Source of the DNA: Maratus speciosus
Taxonomy: Eukaryota > Arthropoda > Arachnida > Araneae > Salticidae
DNA: 64,000 nucleotides
Reading direction: 5' to 3'
Assembly: GCA_963932465.1 (NCBI GenBank)
Contig: OZ010798.1
Location: 15,918,981 to 15,982,980, forward strand
Part shown: positions 55,003 through 64,000 of the stretch, piece after piece
How the letters are laid out: the number at the start of each line of letters is the position of its first letter
How positions within the stretch are numbered: position 1 is the stretch's first letter
Program-made: the position numbers and the translations under genes
Notes under the pieces: generated by a model
Database searches by the model: none
Told to the model about the DNA's origin: nothing
Seen by the model: only the letters and a program-made list of their open reading frames with translations

Positions 55003-55452
55003 AAAAAGTATGTTTACGTTATCTCCTTGAGTGGAGGGAGGGGGGAAAGTGGGTCGTGTTTATGAGAAATGGGGGTACTCTGAAATGAAAAACCTAAGAA
55101 AGGGGTACGTGAAAGAAAAAAGTTTGGGAAGTGAATATGTTTTAGCAGTTTTAAGTGATACTATGAAAACGGAAAGTGTTTATGATGGAAACCTGCCTAA
55201 AACAGAAAAGTTTATAGTCCCGAAGAAAGACATACCTTTGAATTATACCTTCTAAGACGAACTTCTCTAAAGCGGAATTTTTTATAGATCCGTTGAGATT
55301 CTGTCTTAGCAGTTTTTACTGTTGTATCCATGATTCAGTAAACCAGTTCTAATTTTGGGGGAGGGAGGTCCGGACCCCCTGGACCCCCCTCTTGGCTACG
55401 CCACTGGAGAGGATTCAATTAGTGCTCAGAGACTTATTGTAAATAAACATTA

Positions 55453-55964
55453 AGCGTTCGAAATCCTTGGTGGTCCGGTGGTCCGAGACCACTAAAAATT
55501 CAATCGGACCACTAATTAAAAAAAATTAGTGGTCTGCGGGACCAGTAACTTTTTTCCTGTCACTGAGAAAACCGCAACCAAACACAAACCACAGAATTTT
55601 ACTTTATTTTAAAAAAGAAAAACAAATAAATAAAGAAAGAATTGCATTGAAACTTACAGTGAGTTGAAATAAATAATCGCAAATAAAATACATAATTAAT
55701 AATTTTATAGTTTTTGTTTATGTACTGTTTATTTAATTTTTAGCAAATTATAATTTTACATTTTATTATGCCGAAAATTTTGGGTAACTGAAAGGAAGTT
55801 TGGCTTATGTTCTAAGAGGAGGAGGAGAAGGATGTCACTCAAAGGGTTAAAGGTACTTAATAGAATTTTATGTAGCGGGCCAGTGACGATGTCTGCGGAC
55901 CAGTAAGCTCTTATGTTTACTGGTCCTTGGGACCAGTGACTTTTCTTTATCAATTCTACCGCTG
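55453..55964. repeat. Dispersed GTGGTCC repeat, independent copy
   Basis: This is the only family member outside the segmental duplication. It is more diverged, and the paired GGTGGTCCG and GGACCAGTGAC ends are conserved. It fixes the approximate boundaries of the family, because flanking sequence stops matching at ATCCTTGG on the left and TTCTACC on the right. Confidence 0.65.
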
Positions 55965-56099
55965 ATCATTAGTACCAATTTTTTATTTATTTATTTTGTT
56001 ATTACCTCCTGCTTTATATATATACATCGAGATTTGGCAGCACATTATTGCAATTGTTAATTGATCCTACTGTTTTAAATAAAAATAAAATGCCTAATA

Positions 56100-56735
56100 C
56101 AGTAGACTCTCGAAAATCCAAACATCATCGCAGATGTAAACAATGCAACTGTTAGTTCAGATATTGGGACAAAATTACAGACTTTTTTTATTTTTATATC
56201 ATTCTGTAAGTATTTTAATATGTAATTTTTGTTAATATGACTGAAATTATGCTTTTTCATGAAGGAAGTATAAATTAACTTCTGAAAAAATTCAAGATAT
56301 TGCTGATATCACTGGTAATCGCAATCTTTTCACCAAATGTATTTATTAATCAATCTTTTTTGGTTATTAAGTCTGGCTAAATCTGAAATAAAATTTCCTT
56401 ATTTTATAATTTTTATGGGAATTAGTAGGGTACCTTTATGAAGCAATTTTCATTGAATAGTTCAAGATAAATGTATCTCTTCTTTATTATGCATATTAAA
56501 TTATACATTATTAATTTATTTGACTTTGCTTTTAATAATTTTTAAAAGTATCTTAATTTTTATTATTTTAATTTATTACTTAATTATTTTAATATTATAC
56601 TATATTGCAAGCCTTCATTATAATTTTGATTGCAGTATTACACTGAAATTACTGTTTAAAAATGTAAACAAAGCAATGACCAGAAATCTGCACAATGTCT
56701 GGTCCCAAGCTGTGTGGATTTGAGTGAGTCTACTG
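56100..56735 (-). mobile_element. pogo/Tigger-type MITE, full length
   Basis: CAGTAGACTCTCGAAAATCC after TA (56098-56099), to GAGTCTACTG before TA (56736-56737), in minus orientation. It is an uninterrupted reference copy for the family. Confidence 0.85.
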
Positions 56736-56811
56736 TATATTTTTAAAATTAAAATATATTTCAAAAATCCATTTTTCTGTCTGTTTTATACAATGCATCA
56801 ACATAACGATA

Positions 56812-58733
56812 CAGGGTGTCCGGTCTCAACGGTGTCCAATGGCTAATTCCTAAACCGTTAGTCATAGACATATAGTTCCAATTACAAAAATGTTTTAAAT
56901 GAGGTAAAGAAATATTTTAAAAGCGATTTGGGTCAATAAAAACATTTCTTAAAAAATTACGAAATTTAAATTTTTATACGGTCCCCCGGTCCTATAAGTT
57001 ATATTTAGTGAAATTTTCCTTTTAAACTGGCAAGTAATACAAAAAAAGTCCCGTTATTCTACGATTAAAATTGACCAAGTAATAGCTGTTTAAAGTTGGA
57101 GCATATTTTTTGCTGCAAATTGGGGGTCATTCACATATTTAGTCGAAATATAATTTCGTCAGATATAAAAAATGTTTGGGAGTAAAATTAACATTACAAT
57201 ATAAATTTGAAATCTTTAATCATTCTGGCATATTAATGGAAAATATACAATTTGTAATAAACATTTAAGAAGAAAGAAAAAACAGAATTTTTGTTAAATA
57301 AAATGATTCTAAATTAACAGCCTCAATTCTTTACAAAATGATACGTATTTTAAAATATTATTAGATTGCACAAGCCAGCAAAAGTTGGGTTATGTCATGT
57401 TTTTTAGCTTTTGATAATTGATTCTTATATATTCTGTACCGCTGAATTCGAAATTGACCTTCATTTTTAACTATCATATCAGGATTTTTCGCAAATTTCA
57501 AAGTTAAGAAGTTCAATGTTAAAATTGAATTTCCTCCCCCATCTCATCGGACCACTCAGCTGTTTAGCTGTAAGAATCCCAGGATAAGCAAAAATATTGA
57601 ATAATTTTTTTTTTAATCAAATAAAATAAAATAAAATAAAAAATGTTTTACATATGTTTTATAGTATGAGATTTTCGCTATATTTTAACTTACACATTTG
57701 CGATTTGCAAAAAAATTCTAACGCGATGGTTAAAAATGAAGGTCATTTTCAGATTCAGTGCTAAAAAGTGCATAAAAAGCAATTATCAAAAGTTAAAAAA
57801 CACAACCATTTCCTCTACTTTATAGTATTCAATTTTTGTTATTCTTTAAATTTGAAAATTTATGATTGGCGAAATATCCTGACATGATGGTTAAAAATTA
57901 AGGTAATTTTCGGATTCAGTGCTAAAAAAAAAACATAAAAATTTAAAAACCCAACAATCGCAGTCTTGTATTATCTAATCTAAAACTTTTTCTTAAACTC
58001 CTTGGCAGAAATCTATCCGAAATGTTTTGTGTTATCCTCTAAAAAAAGTATAAATGGTAACCACCGAAAATCTTAATAATATTAGATTTTTATCGGATTT
58101 GCGCCAGTATGTAAAATGCAATCTCAATCGGATATTTAAAAGTAGGTTAAAGTTTGAGTACAAATTTTGAACTGGAAAACATACATACGATTGTTGAAGT
58201 AACATAAAAACTTATAAAAAAACATAATTTTTGTTAAAAGAAATCATAAGAGAAACAGTCTCGAATCCTGACAAAATAAAATATATGTTATTTTAGCCAA
58301 TTTGAGATTTGATCATAATACTTGTAGGATTTTTTTTTCAAAGCGTAGATACACATGAAGTAAGATCTTCGAATACTTTAAACACTTGGTATATGATCCC
58401 TCTAAGCCTCATTTGTTTTCAGAGTAGAAAAGTGGCATAAGTCATGCATTTTTAAAGTTTCACAACTCGCTCAATTTTAACGTTATATGAATGGGTCTTT
58501 TTTTGTCTTACTTGTCAGTGTAATAGGAAAAAATTACTAAATATAACTTATAGGACCGGGGGACCGTATAAAAATTTTAATTTCGTAATTTTTTAAGAAA
58601 TGTTTTTATTGATCCAAATCGCTTTTAAAATTTTTCTTTACCTGATTTAAAACATTTTTGTAATTGGAACTATATGTCTATGACTAACGGTTTAGGAATT
58701 AGCCATTGGACACTGTTGAGACCGGACACCCTG
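56812..58733. mobile_element. TA-flanked element with about 270-bp inverted repeats
   Basis: TA at 56810-56811 and 58734-58735, with ends CAGGGTGTCCGGTCTCAACG and, reversed, CAGGGTGTCCGGTCTCAACA. The inverted arms extend about 270 bp (to about 57085 and from about 58460) with conserved GGTCCCCCGGTCCTATAAG. The interior has secondary repeats (GATTCAGTGCTAAAAA with TTAAAAACCCAAC at 57750 and 57915; an inverted relative near 57380-57470). No transposase is recognisable. The Tc1/mariner superfamily is likely. Confidence 0.88.
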
Positions 58734-58899
58734 TATAAAGATTATCACTTATAATTTGGCTGCAGTAATTACTTGTTTATATTTCTCTATTCACTGGCAT
58801 GCCAGTTTTTTACCATCAAGTGTAATCGTATCAAAGAGTAAATAAATGACATTAGTAAATTATGATATTAAAAATTGGGGCTGTGCAAATATAATGTTA

Positions 58900-59514
58900 C
58901 TAGATGGTACCCGTCAAGATTTGACGGTAAATAACTTGAATGTTTCATTAGAAAAATTCTTCAATTTTTAATGAATTGTTTTTAAATTAATTATTGAAAT
59001 TGTGACAAATTTCTATATTGCATAAGCAATTCCCATTTCTTTAAAGCGATAGAGGGTACAGTCAGCCAAACCTATTCAATGAAGTCACAGAATTTTAACT
59101 TTATAATTTGCAACCATTTATGCTTCTTTTTACCAGAAATTTAACTAAAAATAGTGGGTAGAGCATTTATTTTTATTTACTATGATCTCATTTTTTCGAA
59201 AAAAAAGAAAAACAGTATTTATTTTTATTTATTTATTATGATTTTTTGACTACATGACCATTAAAAGCTGCCATAAATTTTATTTTTATCAGTCTCATTC
59301 TCTAAAAGCCCAAATTTGAAACAGTGCAGCATATAATTTTTATTACTTGAATTTTATTTTACATTTTTATACATTTTTTAAATATTAAACAATGGATACC
59401 AAGGTAATTTTTTTAATATAGTTCTTAAATAAATATCTTTCTTTCCGTTTTCTTTTTTAATGGAAAAAAAAGGTAAACTTTTCTTTCTGACACACACACA
59501 CATATATTCTTGAT
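58900..59514 (-). mobile_element. Helitron-like 3' end, possible short element
   Basis: On the minus strand a hairpin CCGTCAA-ATC-TTGACGG (58911-58927) is followed by GTACCAT and CTAG (58903-58900), then host T. The GGGTAC-ATC-TAG context resembles the Helitron-like end at 46771, suggesting one family. The 5' end is uncertain: a TCAAGAATATATGTGTG start preceded by A at about 59514 fits, and the TGGCCA beyond it may be the interrupted host repeat. Confidence 0.5.
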
Positions 59515-59817
59515 AATGGCCAGAAGACATAAGAAAAATTGTAGATTGGCTCAATTTATTTAATTGATAATTATATTAAAAATATTTTAACTCAGCTCAA
59601 TTTATTTAATTGATAATTACATTAAAAATAATTTAGCTCAAATATTTTAAATATAAAATTATTATTATTATTATTTTAAATATTGTTCAGCATTAAATTT
59701 TATTTAATTATAAAGCTTTCATATAATAATAAAATAAAAATCATATAACTTCTCCTCCTAATAAAATATGTCATTATTGAAATAACTTACCACGAAAAAT
59801 AGTACAGAAATCATTTT
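59515..59817. other. AT-rich sequence with simple repeats
   Basis: It contains two tandem copies of CTCA(A)TTTATTTAATTGATAATTA (about 59550 and 59597) and an (ATT)n run near 59665. No gene. Confidence 0.5.
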
Positions 59818-59910
59818 GCCGGGCATTGGGTTCGAACCTGCTATCCACTACAAAATATCGGCGCTTTAAACTGCTGCGTTACACCGCTCAGCCACTGAGA
59901 ACTCGTTCTC
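59818..59910 (-). other. tRNA-derived sequence (relic or SINE head)
   Basis: On the minus strand an A-box-like TGGCTGAGCGG (59894-59884) and B-box GGTTCGAACC (about 59838-59829) are correctly ordered and spaced for a tRNA gene. The sequence resembles a class II tRNA but the acceptor ends do not pair (the 3' end GCCCGGC has no partner), so it is not a functional tRNA. It differs from the SINE at 5393. Confidence 0.6.
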
Positions 59911-60108
59911 AATTCCTCCAAATTGAACAGTGTTTATGCATGTGCAGATGCCCCGAAATGGGTCTACTTAAAATTTTACCTTTGCGTTTTAATATATATG
60001 ATGATTTTATAGTTTTTGAAGGTTTTAAAAAACGGAAGAAGGATAGATGTTATACAACATAGAATAAATAAGGCTAATAAGTTGTTCGACTTATAATACG
60101 GCATCGGA

Positions 60109-60255
60109 ATGCTTAAGCCTAACATGGACGAAATAAAATGGCTGATTTTAACGAAAGATTATCCAGATCCGGATGAGTTCACCCCGGAAGCGTTATACAC
60201 TTTGCGCCATTATATATATAATCATTTTAGGTGGGAGGAAGAGTCTGGTACATGA
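60109..60255 (+). CDS. Short open frame, possible exon relic
   Basis: It encodes 48 codons from ATG to TGA (MLKPNMDEIKWLILTKDYPD then PDEFTPEALYTLRHYIYNHF and a short acidic tail). Its amino-acid composition looks more protein-like than the surrounding AT-rich frames, with balanced charged and aromatic residues and higher GC at third positions. I do not recognise a family. It may be an exon or transposon fragment, or chance. Confidence 0.2.
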   Translation: MLKPNMDEIKWLILTKDYPDPDEFTPEALYTLRHYIYNHFRWEEESGT

Positions 60256-60360
60256 CATCGTAAGATATCTCTAGGGGAAGGGGGGGGGGTTGTCTTTTGA
60301 TATCAATATCATTTTCGATCCAACCAAAATTTTCCCTTTCTATTTGTAACATGGTCTTTA

Positions 60361-61020
60361 CATCAAAATCGTATGTTATCTTTTTTTAGTCTTCTGTTTT
60401 TATGAAAATACAAACTTATTATTAAAATCACTAAATTATTATAAAATTATTTAATTCCAAAATGTGGAACACCCACTGTTTGACATTCCCATTCTTCTTC
60501 ATATGTGTATGCATATATAATCGCTGTTCGAGAAACCATATGCGAAATATATTTGAAATGAAACTTGTTTTTACTAATAAATGGAAGAAAAAGAATGTTG
60601 TCCACTTGTTTTGTTGATAAGAATTTTTATCTGCCCTCTCCTCCTGCTCCGTGTGAGTCAAGTGCAAGACGACATTATTACTTTTGAATGCATGTATCAA
60701 AAAAGTATTATTAAATACTTTTAAACAGTCTGTTTCTTTTAAGTGTTATTTGATATAAGTTATTTCATATATAAAGTGATATTTTATTAACTTTTCTTCA
60801 TTTGAATGAATAAAGTATACGAAAAATAAATGTAAACATTTCTGCATATCATTCCAAACAAAAGAAATAAATTCTAAAAATCTAAAAAAATTTTAGACAT
60901 TGATAAATTGATAATGATATCGTTACGGGGGGGGGGGGGGGTTCGATAAATGATATCGGAAGGGGGGGAGGGGATCCAAAATTACAAAAAGTTGATAACA
61001 TTATATATGCGCATCCCCTT
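60361..61020 (+). repeat. Tandem duplication unit 1
   Basis: About 660 bp starting CAAAATCGTATGTTATC. It matches the adjacent 61021-62714 after removal of two insertions. It keeps uninterrupted versions of both insertion sites. It ends in G-rich sequence (60929-60975) with paired GATATCG motifs. Confidence 0.88.
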
Positions 61021-61174
61021 ACATAAAAATAGTATGTTATCTTTTTTTAGTCTTATCTGTTTTTATGAAAATACAAAATTATTAAAATCACTAAATTATT
61101 ATAAATTTGCTTAATTCCAAAATATTGAATGCATCAATGTTTGACATGTTCTTCTTCATATGTGTATGCATATA

Positions 61175-61950
61175 TGTGAAACCTCTGTGTAAGGGCCACC
61201 TGCCATTCCATTGAAAATTGGCCCTTATGAGGGGTGGCCCTTGAATAGGGGTGACAAAAAAACAACAACTAAAACAAGGAAATGAAAACCTATATAGGTA
61301 AAAAAAACTGTTTATTAGCATTTTCAAACTCTATACATGGTTGAAAAAAATGTCTATTGAAGTTTACTTTTTATAATTTTTTCGCAGACAATTTTGGTTT
61401 CTAATGATTCTTTTACTTATGGAACAAATTAAACTTAAATTTGTATCATTTATTAATGCCTTAGATTGCGATATTAGTTTATTTATTTATTTCCTGACAG
61501 TTGAAAAATTGTGCTTCAATATGCATTCACAGTTTTTCTAGATAATCTGTTATCCTTTGCCTACCCACAACAAAGGGTCAAGTTTCCTCTCCAACCCTAC
61601 CCCTACATGTTGAAAGGTCAAACAAAGTGTTAGGAACACCTGTTTGTCTCACTTGTGGAAAAGTTTGTGGTCCTCCATTGTGTTACTAAATCCTCCCCAT
61701 CTCCCCCTGCCTTCTTTGTTGCAAGTGCAATTGCTTGCTGAATTCTTATCTTTAGATTCAGGAATTCAATACATCTGTTTAGGATTTAAGGCATATGTGG
61801 GGAAAAATGGGCTTTATAAGGGGTAGGTGCGGCCCCTAATAGGAGTAAATTTAACATTATGCCTATGGGGAAAATTTTCGTTCCTAAAAATATTGGCCCT
61901 TAATAGAGGTGGCCCTTGAATAGGGGTGTCCTTTAAAAGAAGTTTCACTG
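61175..61950. mobile_element. Tigger-like element (CAGTGAAACTTC ends)
   Basis: The right end, reversed, is CAGTGAAACTTCTTTTAAAG; the left end is TGTGAAACCTCTGTGTAAGG. Both are followed inward by (A)GGGCCACC / GGACACCCCTATTC motifs, several times repeated. TA is duplicated at the borders, verified against the empty site GCATATATAATCGCTG in unit 1. It is 776 bp without recognised transposase. Confidence 0.85.
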
Positions 61951-62331
61951 TATAATCGCTGTTCGAGAAACCATATGCAAAGCATATTTGAAATTAAACT
62001 TGTGGTTACTAATAAATAAAAGAAAAAGAATGTTGTCCATGTGTTTTGTTGATAAAAATTTCTATCTGCCCCCCCCCCCCCCATCTCCATACTGGGCAAG
62101 TGCAAGAAGACATTAATTACTGCTGAATTCTTTATGTAACAAAAAGCTATTATGAAATAATTTTAAATAGTAACTATTTTTTAAGTGTTATTTGATATAA
62201 AGTTATTTCATATATAAAGTGCTATTTTATTGACTTCTCTTCATTTGTATCAATAAAGTATGTGAAAAATAAATATAACCATTTTTGTATATCATGCTAA
62301 ACAAAATAAATAAATTCCAACGAAGAAAAAA

Positions 62332-62573
62332 CACCCCATCAGTTGCTGAGAGGTTCTGCTCTCGAAGCTGGTAGACGGGAGGTGCTGGGTTCGAACCCAA
62401 TCGCGCCGGTCGGCCTAATCATTCGGAGTTTTTGTGGTTTTCTTCGAACCTTTGATTTCCAAGCATTAATATGGGTTAGGTTCCCTTAGAAAGACCCCCA
62501 CGAAGGGCACTTTCCCTGGGCCTATATCCCTCGTGCAGATAATTGGCCATCATAAATACAGCCAACCAACCAA
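62332..62573 (+). mobile_element. tRNA-derived SINE, copy 2
   Basis: Same family as 5393-5619. The A-box is slightly changed (TTGCTGAGAGG), the B-box GGTTCGAACC is intact, and the body is shared to GATAATTGGCCATCATAAA. The 3' end has a short CCAACCAACC tail. It is inserted in an A-rich site of tandem unit 2; unit 1 is empty there. Confidence 0.85.
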
Positions 62574-62715
62574 AGATTAAAAAATTTTTAGACATTGATA
62601 ACGATATCATTAACTTGAGGGGTGGGGCTTCGAGGGATGATAATGTATGATATCGGAAGGAGGGGAGGTAGTCGAAAATTACTAAAAAGTTGATAATGTT
62701 ATGTGTGCACAGCCC

Positions 62716-63413
62716 CAGTAGACACTTTCAAATTCACACAGCTTGGGACCAGAGGCTGTGTGGATTTTAGAATTTTACAAATTTCTGGTCATTGCTTTAT
62801 TTACATTTTTTTAAACAGTAATTTGGTCAAAGTGCAATCAAAATTGTAATGAATGCTTGCAATAATAGTAAAATATTAAAATAAGTAAAGTAATAAACTA
62901 AAATAATAAAAAGTAAGAGAATTTTTAAAATGATTAAATTTCTAAAAGTAAAGGTCAAATAAATAATAAAGTATAATTAAATATGCATAATCAAGATGAG
63001 ATACATTTTTTAAAATTATTCAATAAAATTTTTCTCTTAAATGTACCCTATTAATTCACATCAAAATCATAAAATAAAGAAGTTTTATTTCAGGTTTTGT
63101 CATACCTAATAACTAAAAAAGCTTGTTTAATACATAAATGCATCATTTATAAAAAGATTTTGATTACCAATGATATCAGCAATATCTTGATTTTTCTCAG
63201 AAATAAATTTATACTTCCTTCATGAAAAAGCACAAGTTCAGTCATATTATCGAGAATTACATATTAAAATGCATACAGGATGATATAAAACTAAAAAATT
63301 CTGCAATTTTGCCTCTACATCTGAACTGAAAGTTTCAACATTTACATGTGTGATGATGTGCAGATTTTAGTTGTTTGCGGATTTTAGGGTTGTGTATTTG
63401 AGAAAGTCTATTG
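62716..63413 (+). mobile_element. pogo/Tigger-type MITE, near full length
   Basis: CAGTAGACACTTTCAAATTC to GAGAAAGTCTATTG. Both termini have diverged and the flanking TA is not clear on the left. The interior is collinear with the consensus. Confidence 0.8.
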
Positions 63414-63429
63414 TTACGTATAAAAAACC

Positions 63430-63810
63430 ACCTTTCTTATCAAGTATATTTGTAAATTTGTTACTGGCCAGTGAAAAAAATCCATGTACTGTCCAGTGGC
63501 CAGTAAATAAAAAAGTTAACTTTGACATATATTATTATTTCCCTTCTACTCTAGTTCCATGGATTATTTGAAACAGCATGATTGATGTCTGAATTTACTG
63601 TAATAAATTGTTAGCTATTTCAACTGTGCCACCTTTCTTATCAAGTATGTTTGTAAGTTTGTTACTGGCCAGTTACTAAAAAAGTTAATTTTGACCTATA
63701 TTACTATTTCTCTTCCACTCTAGTTCCATGGATTATTAGAAACATCATGACTGATGTCTAATTTTACTATAATAAATTGTTAGCTATTTTAACTGATGCC
63801 ATAGATTTAT
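63430..63810 (+). repeat. Tandem dimer of a TGGCCAGT-containing repeat
   Basis: Two units of about 180-190 bp each start CCACCTTTCTTATCAAGTAT, contain TTGTTACTGGCCAGT and TCTAGTTCCATGGATTAT, and end GTTAGCTATTT. They are related to 3150-3360. The 66-codon frame here is not conserved between units. Confidence 0.75.
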
Positions 63811-64000
63811 AATGTACTGTATAAATGATACAAATTATTAGAGAAGAAATGCACTTTCAAAATATAGAACAGTCTTTAAATATTGTTAAATCACTGAAAT
63901 GAAACTATTAAAAACTGTTCTAAATAAAACAGACTCTTTGCCTCCTGGTATTTTTTTAACAATGCTATAAGAAAATTGTTTTAAAATAAAGCATTTTAAA
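63811..64000. other. AT-rich sequence to window end
   Basis: No recognisable feature. Confidence 0.5.

Larger units (their letters stand above)
44935..55406. mobile_element. Region bounded by hAT-like ends (CAGTGGCGTAGCC)
   Basis: Perfect 13-bp inverted ends CAGTGGCGTAGCC at 44935-44947 and reversed at 55394-55406. Flanking octamers GAGAGGAC (44927-44934) and GAGAGGAT (55407-55414) match at 7 of 8. Both subterminal regions are G-rich. The style and 8-bp duplication fit hAT. At 10.47 kb it is large, but much of the interior consists of younger insertions (Helitron-like, MITEs, Tc1 relic). No hAT transposase was recognised. Confidence 0.75.
61021..62714 (+). repeat. Tandem duplication unit 2, with two insertions
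   Basis: This is the same unit as 60361-61020, expanded by a Tigger-like element (61175-61950) and a SINE (62332-62573). Because unit 1 is empty at both sites, both insertions happened after the duplication, or unit 1 derives from an older state. Confidence 0.88.

Noticed and set aside
59818..59910. A functional tRNA gene
   Set aside because: A and B boxes are present, but the acceptor stem does not pair and the anticodon arm is not recognisable.

Overview
The window looks like intergenic sequence from an animal nuclear genome, most likely an arthropod. A chelicerate is my tentative guess, because the Tc1-like transposon and the TTF/ZMYM1-type hAT transposase resemble families I know from spiders and ticks. 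It is very AT-rich and has no bacterial or organellar gene organisation. I found no convincing host protein-coding gene, rRNA, intact tRNA or CRISPR array. Every long reading frame I can explain belongs to a decayed transposase. The rest are by-products of AT-rich repeats, or of one GC-rich island.

Layout. (1) 1-7244 and 13652-21066 are two closely similar direct copies of one segment of about 7.3 kb. Each carries a hAT-like element (8-bp target duplication TCCTATAA) holding a TTAA-flanked element, which in turn holds a 31-bp-period minisatellite open in several frames. Each also has an A/B-type tandem repeat array and a TA-flanked element with GGGGAGAGTGG ends. The copies differ by a SINE, by one extra tandem-repeat module, by a Tc1 insertion and at their right breakpoint. 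(2) 7245-13651 lies between the copies. It contains most of a TA-flanked element (9147-14193) split by a 2.5-kb hAT element (TSD AAAACTAC) whose ends are packed with palindromic ATCGAT/TCGCGA repeats. (3) 23.7-28.2 kb holds a Helitron-like 3' end, pogo/Tigger-type MITEs, a pogo-like remnant, and a 1.65-kb foldback made of two inverted copies of the N-terminal half of a Tc1-type transposase gene. (4) 28.7-33.6 kb is a three-level nest: a MITE in a MITE, with a 3.65-kb hAT inside (perfect TSD GCTAATTT) carrying a nearly full-length but broken TTF-zinc-finger hAT transposase. (5) 34.2-44.4 kb is an inverted duplication with 1.66-kb arms around a 6.8-kb spacer. The spacer holds a pogo-like relic and a second three-level MITE/MITE/hAT nest. 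(6) 44.9-55.4 kb is bounded by hAT-like inverted ends with a 7/8 TSD. It contains an unexplained GC-rich island of about 1.6 kb, Helitron-like ends, two piggyBac-like MITEs, a long-TIR MITE and a dead Tc1-like transposase. (7) 55.4-64 kb holds further MITEs, a 1.9-kb long-TIR element, a tRNA-derived fragment, a tandem duplication used twice as an insertion target, and a second SINE copy.

The region is therefore a layered record of DNA-transposon activity. Insertion order can be read from target-site duplications and from uninterrupted sister copies. No transposase here is intact, so the non-autonomous elements would have depended on sources elsewhere. The least explained items are the GC-rich island, the three-frame-open 31-bp minisatellite and the transposase foldback.
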